Below, one piece after another: positions 46,871-56,094 of a DNA stretch of 64,000 nucleotides. Position 1 is the stretch's first letter, and each line of letters opens with the position of its first letter. A model generated the notes under the pieces. That model saw nothing but the letters and a program-made list of their open reading frames with translations. It was not told the DNA's origin and made no database searches. Made by a program: the position numbers and the translations under genes. Origin of the DNA: Rhexocercosporidium sp. MPI-PUGE-AT-0058 (Eukaryota > Ascomycota > Leotiomycetes > Helotiales); contig JAGTJL010000014.1 in assembly GCA_020746875.1 (NCBI GenBank), forward strand, positions 1,922,001 through 1,986,000. The letters are read 5' to 3'.

Positions 46871-47885
46871 CACCCAGCGGAATACCCGAAAATCCTTGGC
46901 ATGTGTCGACATAGCTATTTCCATGTGTTGCTTTAGCTGGCCCCAAAATAAATGGACGACTAACGAAACGGCTCTTAAATAGCTAGAGAAGGTATTTATT
47001 CCTTAGACGAAACCACGTGATCCTTCAGCAAGACTCCTTATCTTAGACGGCTACGGGAGCTATAAGATTACGGATTTCCTTTAGAAGTGCTTTAAGTATG
47101 ATATCTACGTCTTATTCTTACCTCCACACACGTCATACGTCTTACAACCTTTAGATTTAACGGTTTTCTCTCCTTTAAAGCGTACGTACCGGAACACTTA
47201 TATTCTTTAAGTTCTTTACTTAATTCTACTTTAATTAATAAACGCAATTTCCTTTTTTATTATTAGAAAGCACGCCAAGAAAGTTTAATAGCTTCTAATA
47301 TTAAATTTAAGTAAAAAACCACTAGATTATAGCCGGTATTTATAGCAAAACCTCTTATAAGTTTATTACTATTAGAAAATAGCAATAATCTAATAATTAT
47401 ATATATCTCAGACGTATTAACGACACCTCTAAAGGTTTCTAATAACTTATTTAAGCTACGTACACTAAGAACTAAGAAAGAACTTCATTTCCAGCTCCGG
47501 GATTTAGCCTCTAAATCACATGACTACCTTCTAGACAAACGTTTACGTATTAGGAAGATTGCAAAAAGAATTAAGAAAAACGACTACGAATTAGAATAAG
47601 CAAAAATAAAAATTCAAGAGTTAGAAACGAGATTAGAGCAATTACAGTTAAAGAAACAGAGGAAAGTACAAACTAGTCCAAATTCTAAGTTTATTATAAC
47701 ACGTGCTATTTTTAAAGCTTAAATTACAACTAAAGATCGTCAAATTATACTTATAAAATTAAAATCAAAAGGAGATTTAGATTCTATAATTTCATATATA
47801 GAAGTTGAAGTAATATAGAGTTATTAAGCCTTGAATAAGAAGTAATGAAATTAAGCGAGGTGGCCGGAAACTAGGGGTGGCCGGA
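46870..47885 (+). mobile_element. pogo/Fot1-type DNA transposon, degenerate and 5'-incomplete
   Basis: Read on the plus strand with stops ignored, the DDE core is recognisable: RDPSARLLILDGYGSY at about 47020-47065, PPHTSYVLQPLDL at about 47121-47159, then FSPLK. A basic coiled region follows (RLRIRKIAKRIKK, then ELETRLEQLQLKKQRK) near 47545-47670, as in the C terminus of Fot1/Tigger transposases. Many stops are TAG or TAA where CAG, CAA or TGG is expected, the C-to-T/G-to-A signature of RIP. The helix-turn-helix N terminus is missing or unreadable. The 3' end, AAGCGAGGTGGCC at about 47855-47868, is the inverted match of the start of the second pogo relic at about 54210. Confidence 0.75.
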
Positions 47886-48639
47886 ATGGTGGGGTCCGAC
47901 GTTACGAAGAAAGAACTCTTTCTTTTAAGCTCGGCTATCGTATTGGTAGAGAAACTTGGCAAAGTCTCGTAAGCGGCCGATTACTTCCCTTGATAATGTA
48001 AGTTACATATGCCAAAGCACCAAACTGTATTGCCGCTTTGTGTAACGCGATATAAACTTAGGACAGGCTAGAGTGTTACCGCAACGAGTAATCGTCGGCT
48101 CCGCACTCCCCCCAGACCACCCACCACCACCTACCTAACCCCCCAACTGGTAGTCGGCGGAAATGAATAGTCAATTTTCAATGATTAGTCATTCGCACCA
48201 GAGTTCCTCTCTTTTTGTGTGCTCAAGAAGTTGGTGTCTTACGGGACAGGACGGGGCAGAGGCTCTTCGAGCGGTATATAGACAGATTTTGTATGAGAGT
48301 TCTTCCCTGCCAGCAAATCTCCTCGGCACCAAAAACCCACCCTTTAGATCGACAATAGCAGACCGCCCTGCTACCGTATCACTTGATGACTTACTGATTT
48401 ATATGTTGGTGTGGAGATTAAGATGCTTAAAGTCAAAGTTCCTGTCGTTTCTCTCGGCAAGCAGGGGTTTCTGTTGGATCCCTGATCACGTGTGGCTGCC
48501 TGGCTAGGCAGCTACAGTCTCTTGTCTATATACTTCGTATCAAGGGGAACAATCTAACCTTTTCTGTCTGAGCGCGGACCCATGTGAGCTAGATACTTGG
48601 CAATGCTGCTTTACATGATTTCCCTAGTATTTTGTATGT
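47886..48639. other. Region between transposon relics, no supported gene
   Basis: This stretch has higher GC than its flanks. A 114-residue plus-strand frame at 48163-48507 has no motif or splice signals and is not called. Confidence 0.35.
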
Positions 48640-48810
48640 CCTCCTTGTGCATCAATCACTGCTTTACATCTCTTAGGCATTTCCCGTACTAATTCCCTAA
48701 TCCTCTCAATCGTAATAGATTCCTAAGCTTCTATTACAGCTTCTCGTAACCTCTTATACAAGCTATAAACCTCTGGATATTTCTCCTCAATATAATCCTT
48801 CATATCATCC

Positions 48811-49025
48811 TGTCGGTGTAACTGTACCGGGACATATAACAACAAAGTCACCTGAATAAATATCGATATTATTAAGTGATTTCAAAAGTGTTGTAAAGTG
48901 TGTTCTTCTAAGATGGGAGTAAAGCTCCTTATATATATATATACCGGTCCGGAACCCCACCGAAACCCCACCGTTTCGGCCCTAAGCTAGGGTTCCATAT
49001 CGGTAAGAATCCCTATGGACCAACA
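48811..49025. repeat. Solo LTR (215 bp) with 5-bp target duplication, probably Ty1/copia type
   Basis: It begins TGTCGG and ends CCAACA (imperfect TG..CA ends), flanked on both sides by CATCC (48806-48810 and 49026-49030). It cuts the mariner transposase frame between the DDE core and the C terminus. Removing it with one CATCC restores collinearity of the relic. A TATATATATATA run lies inside. No internal retroelement sequence remains, so this is a recombination-derived solo LTR. Confidence 0.85.
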
Positions 49026-49331
49026 CATCCCAAATAGTCTCAATTGAATTTAAATCAGGACTATGCGAAGGCCAGTAAATTGGTTCAATATCAATTGCTT
49101 CAAAAACAGAATAAGTAAACGCAAAAGCGTGACCTTTTGCGTTATCTTATTGAAATTGAAGCTCAGGATATTACTGTAAAATCTCTTAGACTTTCGGTAT
49201 AACAATCCCAGAGTACGAACCTTTATTGATCGTTTCCCAATCCTTTTCCTAAAATAACCCTTTATGTCGGCCGTATTTCCCTGATATCGTTCCCCAAAAC
49301 ATCCATCCAATCTTCCTTTGATATTAATCTG

Positions 49332-49863
49332 GGCCACAGCTAAATAGCCATACGTGAATTGCTAAATGGCCATACGCTAAAAATGTATTGACTTGGCGAG
49401 TGTCATTTATCAACCTTGCCGTGCCATACTAATTTGTACTGCAGCGCAAGGGCCTCTTGTGCATATCATAAAATTTATAATTATGTAATCAGCCCCTGGA
49501 ATTGAAAATTGAAGCTATTCAGATTACTTAAGTAAACACTTCAACTTACCACCACCACTACTACCATTACTATTATGGCTTCCATTGCTCGACCTTGTGG
49601 CCCCGCGCCCCCTGCAGTAATTTACAGCGATATTGCTACTGGTTTTGCTGCCTGCCAGGCGCATGCGAAAGCTCACGGCTATGCGTTAAAACAACAAGAC
49701 ACCAAGCCATTCCGTGCATTATTTGTCTGCGATCGCGCAGGTAAATACAACCCACAAGGGAAGCAAAACGATTTTGGTGGTGATAAATGCACCCTTCATT
49801 TCCGGCTCGCTTCCTTAGCGTATGGCCATTTAGCAATTCACGTATGGCTATTTAGCTGTGGCC
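49332..49863 (+). mobile_element. Non-autonomous TIR transposon (MULE-like), intact ends
   Basis: The element is 532 bp. Its first 49 bases (49332-49380) and last 49 bases (49815-49863) are perfect inverted repeats, starting GGCCACAGCTAAATAG. They are flanked by the identical 8-bp direct repeats TTAATCTG (49324-49331 and 49864-49871). The element sits inside the mariner transposase frame. It carries its own AT-rich leader and an open frame starting at 49575. Perfect TIRs and an undamaged frame beside a stop-ridden host imply insertion after the host relic was mutated. An 8-bp duplication and long TIRs suit MULE (8-11 bp) better than Tc1 or pogo (TA); hAT (8 bp) is an alternative. Confidence 0.9.
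49575..49814 (+). pseudogene. N-terminal fragment of a MULE-type transposase (FAR1-like region)
   Basis: Eighty codons from MASIARPCGPAPPAVIYSDI run open to the exact first base of the right inverted repeat and then continue through it into host sequence (stop at 49919). The segment FAACQAHAKAHGYALKQQ, then FVCDRAGKYNPQGK and DKCTLHF, resembles the FAR1/WRKY-GCM1-like zinc-binding start of fungal Mutator-type transposases. The catalytic part is absent, so this is the retained 5' end of a deleted transposase, not a working enzyme. It may still be expressed and might bind the element's own ends, which is speculation. Confidence 0.7.
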
Positions 49864-50440
49864 TTAATCTGTCACACAATCATCGTTATATAATTCTTCG
49901 TCTCCTATCTTCCGAGTAATCCAATCCTTTATATGCTTTCCAGGTTAAACCCAAGTCTCGTCACTCCAAACGACTGAAAACCACTACTCTTCAGTCCAAT
50001 CCTCGTATTCAATCGCCCATTGAAGCCTTTGGACTCGATTCGTATACGTAAGGACAGGTTTTCGACGTGCAATTCGGCGGGCGTATCCTTCTTTCTTAAA
50101 TGCTGTACGAATTGCCTAAAGACCGCAATTCCACTTGAGAATAAGAGGGATATCAACCCAAGGTGTTCGACGATTCTTTTTAGACGCAGTAACCCATTAG
50201 ATCAAGCGTTTTCGTTGTGGCGTATTAAGAAAAGCTTTACAGCCGGTGCGGTGCTTTTGAGGAGTTAATCGATAAGAGAGAGCGTATTTGACTTGACTTA
50301 AAGTCAAGTTTAATTAAAGAGCGATTTGAGCTTAAGTCCAGCCGGCGTCAAAGTACAGAGTCTCGTACTTCAATCGATCGTCTCGAGTCGTTGGTTTATT
50401 TGGAGTTTTAGGCACAGGTACCTGAAGTATTGGTTCTATG

Positions 50441-51889
50441 ACGATTTCCCTTGATTTGCATAGTAAAAGCGACGCATTCACATCTTAAATTCATTGGGAG
50501 TACTCCCTAGCAAAGCCCCTGTAAAATGGAAGCTTCTAGTATACCGCACAGACGCCAAAAGTCTGATTGTTCTAACAACTACGAAGTAAGAACACCTAAA
50601 CAGCCAGCTTCTACAATTAAGCATGCTGCTATCACGTCTTCTTCCAATCCTCAACTGTTTCTCGGCACGCAGGGATGGACGTTACCAACTATATCATTCG
50701 AGCAAGACAGGATATAAGGCTATAGAATAAGAGAAAGTTCGGATCTACGTCAACGCTAATCTCGGTATATATCTGATTTCCGCTAGGGTCATTATCTATT
50801 TGAGATCGTCGATTCGCTAGACGAACCCAAGAGTAGATGCTGTGAATATTAGCATAACGCACTCTTTAGAACGCTACCCGATTTAGCTTTTAAGCAGGCT
50901 GTTATATATATATAATTTAGCTAGAACTATCTACATATGCTTTTTTCTGCTTTTCAATCAATTTAATACCTGTTATATCACACTTTTTCTCACGAGTTTG
51001 CGCACGGACGTCAAATGCACGTTTATTCGGTCACGTACGAAGTATACACACGAAGACTTGAAATTCGATAACTTAAAATGAGGTGAAAGGCTCGATGATA
51101 CCATATTCACACACCAGATTCGCGCGGCTCCACGTCTTATACACCCTCAAAGACAGGGCTATAGTCCAGTCATGAGAGGACATTCAACCCCTGAAACTTT
51201 CTCTAGAGCTTCGACTACTATGACTCTCAATCCATAATCAGGGTAGGAGCCTATTACAGCTTCTACATTCGACTGGAAATTGAATATTCCTGTGGAAAGT
51301 GGACCCGCGCGATTCTGGTGAGTGGATACGGTATGGGAAAATAAGAATCCATGGCATAATTATATGCGTCCGAAACACTTGTCTCAGGAACTCAGAAACC
51401 TCTGGCTCGTTAGTGTATAGGGGGCCTCGAAGGCGGTGAGAAAAGTATGGATCGAAGTAAGGCAATTGATGCGAGCTTTGCGAGATTGCATCTTATTATG
51501 GGCCCACCCCCTTCTTAGTCCTAAACCTTGATTCTGCCCCTAGCCTCACAGGCACTAGAGCAAGCCGTCTGATTTATCATATAACCGAAATCCCTTCGCA
51601 TCAATCGGAATCAGCTCTTCTGATTACCTTGTTTCTTGCCAACCCCTGAAATTACTAATCGTCTCGGCTTTATGACCTGCTGCTATACGAGTAGACCGGC
51701 GAGTGATGGTTTTAAGACTTTTCAGCTTTTATGTTTCATATATAAAGTCAATTTATTTCTCTATTCTTCTTAGGCATAAAATACACTAGTCTGAATAAAT
51801 CTTCTTAGATTATTATTGATAGTCTAAACTCTGGGAAATAATAGAATTTCGAAATTTCCTTGACCGACAGATATAGTAACTGGTTCGTA
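50441..51889. other. AT-rich region between relics, no gene supported
   Basis: Open frames at 50526-50717 (+) and 51465-51238 (-) have somewhat protein-like composition but no recognised motif, start context or splice logic. They could be relics of genes damaged by mutation. The 5' end of the mariner element should lie near 50450-50530. Confidence 0.35.
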
Positions 51890-52013
51890 TGGAGGTGCCA
51901 GGGCTAAAGTATATCACTGCCTTTAGGCAAAACATAGGAAATCTAGATCCTTGAATAGTCGCCGCCCATGTTCTGCCCAAAGGCGGTGACAAATTTTAGC
52001 CCTGGCACCTCCG
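51890..52013. mobile_element. Short inverted-repeat element (MITE, about 124 bp) with TA duplication
   Basis: About 50 bases at each end are imperfect inverted repeats. The left arm is GGAGGTGCCAGGGCTAAA, and the right arm is its reverse complement TTTAGCCCTGGCACCTCC. The arms continue into CACTGCCTTTAGGCAAAACATAG-like sequence with a few differences, mostly C/T or G/A. TA dinucleotides flank it (51888-51889 and 52014-52015), as for Tc1/mariner- or pogo-derived MITEs. It ends about 90 bp before the start codon of the secreted protein gene. Confidence 0.8.
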
Positions 52014-52021
52014 TATATATA
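52014..52021 (+). promoter_or_regulatory. TATA-like box for the secreted protein gene
   Basis: TATATATA begins at the MITE's right-hand target TA, 85 bp upstream of the ATG at 52106. A C/T-rich stretch and TCAAAATG follow. The position suits a core promoter; function is inferred. Confidence 0.4.
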
Positions 52022-52105
52022 ACGACATCAAATCACTCGAAGTAACCATCGCCACACTATTCAATTATATCTTTCTATTATCAACTTCGTCTATCAGCCC
52101 TCAAA

Positions 52106-52587
52106 ATGCGCTTTATCTCGGTTGTCTTTCTTGGGCTTAGTGCCTTTACCCTCACACAAGCAAGCGGGCTAGGCAACGGAGGTGAGTAATACAAGCTTCT
52201 TAATAGCTATAGTACTAATGAGAAGAAAAAAGGCGAGTGTAAAGTAGCCGACGACTGCAAATCCGGGGTCTGCAATGGTAAGTATCTTTTTAGTCTGTTA
52301 ATACTCATATTAACTGGAAATAGTATGGGTGGGTCGAAACAAATCAACTACAGGAAAGCGCTGTAATGGTTCTGGCAATGAGGGTGGTATGTTGCGCTAG
52401 TATCACCTTATCTATATGACTAATATTATGTTAGATTATTGTTTAGTATCGAAAGCAGGCAGCTGCAATGGTGCACTTATTTGCCACAGTGAGTAGCTTA
52501 CTTGAACTTGAGATATTAAGTATATATAAAGTACTGACTATATCAGACGAACTCGGTGGTCAAACTGGGACCTGCGAAAGATTTTAG
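52106..52587 (+). CDS. Small secreted eight-cysteine protein (effector-like)
   Basis: Five tiny exons (52106-52181, 52233-52277, 52354-52386, 52435-52488, 52547-52587) give 82 residues. All four introns (51, 76, 48, 58 bp) have GTGAGT, GTAAGT or GTATGT donors, TAG/AAG/CAG acceptors and phase 1. The protein starts MRFISVVFLGLSAFTLTQ, a clear signal peptide probably cut after ...QA. The mature ~62 residues are ECKVADDCKSGVC, then NGKRC, NEGDYC, KAGSC, ALIC and GTCERF, with eight cysteines spaced like small disulphide-knotted secreted proteins. No enzyme motif is seen. It is likely an apoplastic effector, antimicrobial or similar peptide; which one cannot be said. The phase-1 introns divide it roughly one cysteine pair per exon. 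No single exon is long enough to be found as an open frame, so it is easily missed. Confidence 0.83.
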
Positions 52588-52859
52588 GGTTAACTAAGTA
52601 TGAAATAAGCCACCACGGTTATTTGACAAGAATCCTGGGCTACTAGCACTTCCTAGAAGAGATGGATTATCTTTAGAGACAATATTTGAGTTTCTTTGTT
52701 ATTATATCATGCTATCTTTTATTCTCTGACATAGAGATTTCTCGGGGCTTTACGGGCTTGTAGTTAGGTATATTGTTGATTTGAGGTCTTGTTCTCTCGA
52801 TCGTATTATAGCTCAATATCACCCTAACAGTATTTCTTCTTCTAGTTCTAGGCGTAAAG
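52588..52859. other. 3' flank of the secreted protein gene
   Basis: AT-rich with no coding signal. It probably includes the transcript end and merges with the C-terminal side of the pogo relic. Confidence 0.4.
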
Positions 52860-54225
52860 AACTGATCCAAAGAACTAGAGGCCTTTGGACGTAGTATTGG
52901 CGTCTCTTAAGGCTTTGGAAGAGATGAAGTTATTGATTTATTACTGTTTTCTAACGGCGAAGGGCTCATTAATAGCTTGGCTATAGATACCGGCCACAAT
53001 CCTATAGTTCTCCACCCCGCCTTAATATCAGACGCGATAATACTCTCTTGACGTGCCTTTTAGTAACACATTAAGAGGTTACGCTTACTAATTAGAGTAA
53101 AATCGATTAAAGAACTCAACATTTACAGTTCTTTCCGGTAGGCACGCTTTAAAACAGAGAAAACCGTCAAATCTAAAGGTTGTAAGACGTGTAACGTATA
53201 TATAAGTAAGAATAAAAGGTATATATTATGTTTAAGGCACCTCCAAAGGAATTCTATAATCTCATGGCTTCCGTGGCCGTCTAGAATGAAAAGTCTTACT
53301 GAATGATCACGTGGTTTCGTCTAAGGAATACAAGACCTTTTCTAGCTATTCAAGGGCTATTTCATCGATTGTCTACTTATTTTCAGTGGCCGTAAAGTGC
53401 CATTAGTCGAACACGTCTAATTGAGACGGAAACCATTATTGCTAGACCGATTTTCCCTTATATATTACAGCTAGTAATGTAGAAGCTCCGGTTGCAGAGA
53501 TACACTTAATAATTGTGGTCTAAGCACGTAAACCTGGCTGTTTTCCTTGAACTTTGCGGCTCTCAGCGCTCCCTACAATATATCCATTAAAACCATAGCC
53601 TTCCATAATACCAGTCTCGTCCATATTCCATCGTTAATAAGCTGGAGTAGCCTTAATAGCCGGAATCGCCAATTTCTGGAACCACGGCCTAATAACTTCG
53701 GAATAAGCGGCATTAACACGTACGGAATCAACGTATAACTGCCTCTTAGTCTTTAAAACAGGATTACGAGCCAAAAATCGTGCTATCTAGTGTTTTCCCA
53801 GTAATATGTAGTCTCCTTGAAGTGCTAAAAGCCTCCCTCTAAAGACCTTAATCTATGCGTGCGTAACTCCATGGCCAAGAGACTCTTAAGTTAAAATCCA
53901 ATCAGTTAATCGATTCTCTATCACCATAAGTAGCATTTGCAAGTGACTAACGGCCTCTTGACGTGGTTGAGTCGTTTCGTTGCGATGGCGGAGTATAGAC
54001 CTTAGGATACCCCACTCCAAGCATGCCTTTCGTAAAGACTTGCCATTTGCGATCTCTTTAAGCGCGCACATGACGTTATACTCAGTATACTCAGGCTTCA
54101 TCATAAAGACAATACGAATTCCAAATTTAAAGAGAATTAATTAAAGAATAGAAGAGTAATTAATTATTCAAGTTGGTAGGTATAAGTGGCGGTGAACTAA
54201 GCGAGATGGGCCAAAGGGGGGGCGA
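52860..54225 (-). mobile_element. pogo/Fot1-type DNA transposon, degenerate
   Basis: On the minus strand the reading starts at 54104 with an intact ~70-residue pipsqueak-like HTH (ALKEIANGKSLRKACLEWGI, then ENRLTDWIL). It continues downstream through stops to FILDGHGSH (about 53262-53290) and HVLQPLDLT (about 53165-53190). The PPHTSH motif is damaged (reads LLIYTLH), consistent with C-to-T and G-to-A change. A basic coiled C-terminal region extends toward 52860. The 5' end, CATCTCGCTTA at about 54203-54213 (read on the minus strand), is the inverted counterpart of the 3' end of the first pogo relic, indicating the same or a close family. The two copies point toward each other across 5 kb. Confidence 0.78.
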
Positions 54226-54524
54226 GACGTTAAGCGACTGTAGGTCAAGCCACACAAAAATAAACCCGCGCTGGAGTCGGTCGGCCTGTGGACTGATCTT
54301 GATCATGTGGATGGATGGTTGGCGGTTTCATCCAATCCGTGTTCTGTTCGAATTCGAATTCAATCTTCTGTTCCGAGAAATGGACGACGCGTTTGGGCAT
54401 CATACCCTCTTCAACAGCTGAGTTCCTCGATCCTGAACTCTTAAGAATAAGGTTGGCGCTGCTCATCAGTCTCCGCGCCCATCCCACAACAATCCATCTC
54501 TTAGAGTCATCGTTTTCTGTCATC

Positions 54525-55861
54525 ATGTCGAATGCGACTGGAAATGCGGTTCCGGTTTACTTTGAGGAGAGCTGGGCCATTCTCTCCAGTATTGGCCTTG
54601 TCAATGTCTTGCTTGGATTGATGGTCATCGGCATCACCACTCTTTCTCCCCTCGTCCTTGTTCCAATCGTCACGTCCGTTGCCGGATCTATCGCTAATGG
54701 TAGCTAATCAGTTTCTTTTCGTTATGTTTTGCGAGGCATAACTCACGCGATGCTCTCTTCCCTTGAGTACACAGGCTAACGTGGATGGTCTCAGGGTTGT
54801 GTTACTATGCATTTTACGCCAACTATCCGACGACGGGAACGGTGGTAGCTGCGGCAGTTGCGGATGCAGCATGGCTGGTAAGCATTCATCAACAAAGATA
54901 TCTTATGTCGCTCACGGCCCTCGATCAACAGATTCAAGAAGCTGGCATGTCATTCTACAGCTACCTTATCCTGATACGCGTTCTGAATAAAACGAGTCGG
55001 AATGTCTTCATGGGCTTGTTCTGGACAATCATGACTGTTCTCTTGGTTTTACGGATCTTGATTCTCATCAGCCGGGCCAAGGACCTTGTCGCAGGAAACA
55101 ATGACCGGCAAGTCTACATCAACCATCTGCACATCGGATACTTCAGTTCTATAGCCCTTGTCGAGGGTGTCAGTGCCTTCTTCCTGCTCCGCAAGTTTGC
55201 ATCAGCCAGGCTGGATTCAATCGGAGCTTCGTCGGGGCTCTTCAAATACCTTATGCAGAGTACCGAAGTCAGGCTCGCAACCCTGGCGGCGATCGGATTC
55301 TCTAGAGCAATCACATACTCCTTCCAGACGACTGCCCAGAGCGCGACCAACGTGGCAGGCCAAGTTGACCGCTTTGTTTACGCGCTTGAGTGTCTCTTCC
55401 CCATATTGATGTTGTAAGTCCACAATATCCCCAAGCCCTTACACCAGAGCGTTTGCTGACCGAATAATAGCATGGATATCCTTGCCTCGAGGTTGCAGGC
55501 ATTGAATCACGTCCACGAAAGCTCATCACAGAGCCGAAACCACGGGTTTAAATACGGTGGCGGGACCCGAAGAGGCAGAACCATGAAAGGCGAAATTGAA
55601 ATATACTCGATGAACCTTATGGAGTCGCGGATTGTAGCAAACTGTGGAACCTCGACTTCGCAAGAGAGGATTGTAGATGCCGTGCCTTCTAGTGCAGGAA
55701 CAAGGGAGGGCGACGATGTCTTGGATATGATGGGGAAAGGCGGGGGGATCAGCAAGACGGTTGAATTCGAGTTTCACCCAGCGACCAGTGACCTTCGCAT
55801 TAGATTCTACTGCCATACGGTAGTAAATAAATCCATTATCTTAGATAGCGCCGTAATTTAG
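54525..55861 (+). CDS. Multi-pass integral membrane protein of unknown function
   Basis: Three exons (54525-54699, 54795-55413, 55471-55861) give 394 residues. Hydrophobic segments suggest six or seven membrane helices: ILSSIGLVNVLLGLMVIGIT, LVLVPIVTSVAGSIANGLCYY, TVVAAAVADAAWLVSI, GLFWTIMTVLLVLRILILI, YFSSIALVEGVSAFFLL and the ECLFPILMFMDIL region. The second intron (55414-55470) is in phase 2. The first (54700-54794) needs the second available acceptor (GTCTCAG), since the first gives a stop; a CTAAC branch site lies between. The C-terminal ~110 residues are soluble. The layout resembles fungal seven-helix integral membrane proteins of the kind often annotated as hypothetical; no GPCR motif is certain. 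It sits between two transposon relics. Confidence 0.75.
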
Positions 55862-56094
55862 TTTGTTACCTATTAAGCGCCCATGCAAAAGGCAACACGA
55901 CAATCTATATAGGATTATATTGGGGCGGGGCTACAGTACTAGGCAACTGATATTAGCCTGCTTAACGAGAACGCCCAAATTAATATTTCGCTCTCAACAC
56001 AACTTCTTGAATTACTTTATAACCACGCTAGCTATATACAAAATAATTATATTAATTTAATCGTCATAATCTCCAGTTTCCAAATCTATAATCA
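55862..56094. other. AT-rich spacer next to a Tc1-like relic
   Basis: No gene. It probably holds the transcript end of the membrane protein gene and the 3' end of the transposon. Confidence 0.35.

Larger units (their letters stand above)
48640..50440 (-). mobile_element. Tc1/mariner-type transposon relic with two younger insertions
   Basis: Reading the minus strand from about 50440 downwards gives a nearly full-length transposase once stops are ignored. An N-terminal HTH comes first (KPTTRDDRLKYETLYFDAGW, then RLTPQKHRTGCKAFL). Then come AFKKEGYARRIARRKPVL and VVWSDETWV (first Asp, about 49950-49975). After an interruption, WMFWGTISGKYG, a QDNA motif with stop for Gln, and WPSHSPDLNSIETIW (about 49031-49078) follow. 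A second interruption is followed by a C terminus with EMPKRCKAVIDAQGGHTKY near 48640-48690. Scattered TAG/TAA codons mark RIP. The interruptions are the solo LTR and the 532-bp TIR element described separately. Terminal repeats were not located. Confidence 0.85.

Noticed and set aside
48163..48507. 114-codon plus-strand frame between two transposon relics
   Set aside because: There is no signal peptide, motif or splice evidence, and the sequence neighbours are dead elements.
50526..50717. Possible small gene on the plus strand
   Set aside because: It is short, without motif, and close to where the mariner 5' terminal region should be.
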